A stretch of 64,000 nucleotides of DNA from Celeribacter sp. HF31 (GTDB lineage: Bacteria; Pseudomonadota; Alphaproteobacteria; Rhodobacterales; Rhodobacteraceae), in the NCBI RefSeq assembly GCF_011806455.1, contig NZ_JAATOT010000007.1:1-64000 (forward strand), given 5' to 3'. Of the stretch, positions 62,285 through 64,000 are shown one piece after another. Position numbers and translations under genes: made by a program. How positions within the stretch are numbered: position 1 is the first letter of the stretch; every line of letters starts with the position of its first letter. The notes beneath the pieces are model-generated. The model ran no database searches, was not told the origin of the DNA, and saw nothing but the letters and a program-made list of their open reading frames with translations.

Positions 62285-64000
62285 TCAGCTCTCTGCGCTC
62301 CGCAACACACGTGCGGGGCGCACCCGCATGGCGCGCCATGAGAACAAGAGCGACGTCAAAGACGTCACGAAAACGCCACCCAAAATGATCCACAGCGCAG
62401 CCCCAAGCGACAAGGAGAAATCGGCCTCCATCACGAAATGGATCACCGCCCAGGCCGCCGTCGCCCCAGTGACCAAGGCCACGATCCCCGCGCCCAAGCC
62501 AAGGATCAACGCGCGCAACGCAAAACTCGCCAAAATCCGTGCCCGCCGCGCGCCCAAGGTTTTCAACACCGCCGCCTCATAGCGCCGACGCTCCTCGCCT
62601 GCCGCCGCCGTGCCGATCAAAACCACGGCGCCGGTCACCAGCGTCGCAATCGCACCCAGTGTTGTAGCACTCGCAATGCTTTGCAACACGGAGACCACGC
62701 GGTCGATGGCATCACGGACGCGGATCGTCGTGATGTTCGGATAGGCCCGCGCCAGATCGCGGATCAGGGGGGCTTCGGCCTCTTCTTCGGCATAGATCGT
62801 CGCGATCCATGTGTGCGGCGCACCTGCGAGGGCGACCGGATTCATGGTCAAGACAAAGCCCATTCCGGCGCCGGAGAAATCCACATTGCGAAACGAAGTG
62901 ATCGTCCCGGTGATGTCGCGCCCGAGGATGTTAACCGTCATCTCATCGCCGAGTTTCAAGCCCATTTCTGCGGCTTCTTCGGCGGCAAAACTGATCTGCG
63001 GCGTGCTGTCCTCAGCGCGCCACCACGTGCCTTTTGCCACCTCTGTATTGTCAGGCGGTGTCTCTGCGTAAGTGATACCGCGATCTCCGCGCAGCACCCA
63101 GTGAGGACCCGCGACCTCTTGGGCATCACGACCATTGATCTGGGTGATCAGCCCTCTGAGCATCGGCGCACTTTCGAACCGGGTCACGTCGGGATCACCT
63201 GTGACCCGCGCGGTGAGACCCTCGATCTGATCGGGCTGAATGTCGACGACATAATAGGAGGGGGCGCGTTCCGGCAGTTCCTGCGCAATCGCGCCGCGCA
63301 TATTGGCGTCGATCTGACCGATGGCCGAAAGCACCGTGAGACCGAGCCCGAGAGAAAGCACGACGGAGACGGCTTCGCCCCCCGGTCCGCCGATAGACCC
63401 AAGAGCCAAACGCAGGGGCAGAGGCGCGCCCCGCCAACGTGACAGGCGGCGCGCAATCGCAGTCAGGGCACGGCCCGCCAAGACGAGGAACACAAAGGAG
63501 ACGGCCAGCCCGGCGAAGGCCCAGAGCACGAGGCTTTTGCTGTCGGAAAAACTGACCGCCACACCGATAAGGAGGGCAATCAGCAAGACAATCGCCACGA
63601 GATAAGGCCAACGTGGCCAGCCCTTAAGGCCGAAAAACGCATCACGATAGAGAGCCGCCGGGCGAATGCGCTCGGCTCGCGCGAGGGGCCACAGCACGAA
63701 AATCGCGCTGGCGAGAAAGCCGTAGAGTGCGGCCTCGACGAGGGGCATGAGATGCGGCGTCGCCTCGACCGGAACCGGCAGTAGCGTGCGGATGATCGGG
63801 AAGGCAATCAGCGGCAGCAGGGCCCCGATGATAAGCCCGCCCAGAATGGCAAAGCCCGACAGGGTGCCGATCTGAAACGCATAAGCGAGAAAGATCGTGC
63901 GTCGCTCGGCCCCCAGAGTTTTCAGCGTGGCGATGACCGAGATTTTCCGATCAAGATAGGCGCGCACGGCGGCGGAGACCCCGACACCGCCGACGGCCAA
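62285..64000 (-). CDS. FtsX-type ABC permease (YbbP-like), partial
   Basis: The C-terminal 571 residues of a large permease; the N terminus is beyond the window end. It has FtsX-type four-helix blocks (opening AVGGVGVSAAVRAYLDRKISVIATLKTLGA, closing with ATTLGAIATLVTGAVVLIGTAAAGEERRRYEAAVLKTLGA), a soluble middle domain and a last pair of helices ending in SLLFSWRAMRVRPARVLRSAES. Two ATLKTLGA/AVLKTLGA repeats are typical of the YbbP group, a large (about 840 residue) permease with a YbbA ATPase, thought to act in lipid or lysophospholipase-related transport. It converges on ackA with a nine-base gap. Confidence 0.85.
   Translation of the reverse strand: MAVGGVGVSAAVRAYLDRKISVIATLKTLGAERRTIFLAYAFQIGTLSGFAILGGLIIGALLPLIAFPIIRTLLPVPVEATPHLMPLVEAALYGFLASAIFVLWPLARAERIRPAALYRDAFFGLKGWPRWPYLVAIVLLIALLIGVAVSFSDSKSLVLWAFAGLAVSFVFLVLAGRALTAIARRLSRWRGAPLPLRLALGSIGGPGGEAVSVVLSLGLGLTVLSAIGQIDANMRGAIAQELPERAPSYYVVDIQPDQIEGLTARVTGDPDVTRFESAPMLRGLITQINGRDAQEVAGPHWVLRGDRGITYAETPPDNTEVAKGTWWRAEDSTPQISFAAEEAAEMGLKLGDEMTVNILGRDITGTITSFRNVDFSGAGMGFVLTMNPVALAGAPHTWIATIYAEEEAEAPLIRDLARAYPNITTIRVRDAIDRVVSVLQSIASATTLGAIATLVTGAVVLIGTAAAGEERRRYEAAVLKTLGARRARILASFALRALILGLGAGIVALVTGATAAWAVIHFVMEADFSLSLGAALWIILGGVFVTSLTSLLFSWRAMRVRPARVLRSAES

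Overview
The window looks like the chromosome of a marine Rhodobacterales (Roseobacter-group) alphaproteobacterium. Supporting signs are the high GC content with C/G third positions, frequent 4-bp ATGA gene overlaps, a MaoC-phosphotransacetylase fusion followed by ackA, the PuuD/PuuE route of urate breakdown and a UrtABCDE urea importer. I cannot fix the genus from sequence alone. There is no phage, insertion sequence, integrase or CRISPR array; this is dense chromosomal DNA made of transport, catabolic and stress modules.

Region 1 (1-7855): the last codons of acetyl-CoA synthetase, a DUF4212/sodium:solute symporter pair (acetate-type uptake), and a signalling set. The set is a cNMP-binding/CBS/nucleotidyltransferase protein, a small membrane protein, a stand-alone receiver and a membrane protein that joins a degenerate sensor-kinase core to a DnaQ-type exonuclease. 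A NUDIX hydrolase faces it. Region 2 (7876-16254, minus strand): a type I secretion operon reading adhesin, outer-membrane factor, ABC exporter, HlyD adaptor. The cargo has a BapA-type prefix and seven Ig-like repeats. Region 3 (16493-21067): copper ATPase CopA, divergent copper chaperone, then a degenerate DgoK-like protein with aldose 1-epimerase.

Region 4 (21104-25781): urate to glyoxylate genes in two divergent units (uraH-puuD; puuE/uraD fusion-allE-allA), lacking only the allantoate step, then a Met-CAT tRNA. Region 5 (25962-34473): a LysR-controlled catabolic cluster of unknown substrate: an ADA-like amidohydrolase with an altered active-site motif, an NtaA-type flavin monooxygenase, an aldo/keto reductase and a polyamine-type ABC importer whose first permease gene is frameshifted. 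Region 6 (34547-38496): a PqiA-PqiA-PqiB-PqiC membrane-lipid transport set. Region 7 (38537-42742): class Ib ribonucleotide reductase nrdHIEF behind a cobalamin riboswitch.

Region 8 (42760-50102): a LacI-controlled sugar or compatible-solute importer with a mannosyl/glucosylglycerate-type hydrolase; its two permeases carry unusual extra domains. Region 9 (50191-56193): urtABCDE. Region 10 (56716-64000): a chemoreceptor, the MaoC-Pta/AckA pair, and the C-terminal part of a FtsX-type ABC permease cut by the window end.

The parts fit a scavenging lifestyle. Acetate is taken up and activated or made through acetyl phosphate, purines are stripped to glyoxylate and urea, urea is imported, and dNTP synthesis by class Ib reductase is probably switched off when vitamin B12 is plentiful. 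The most unusual item is the receiver, exonuclease and nucleotidyltransferase group beside the symporter.
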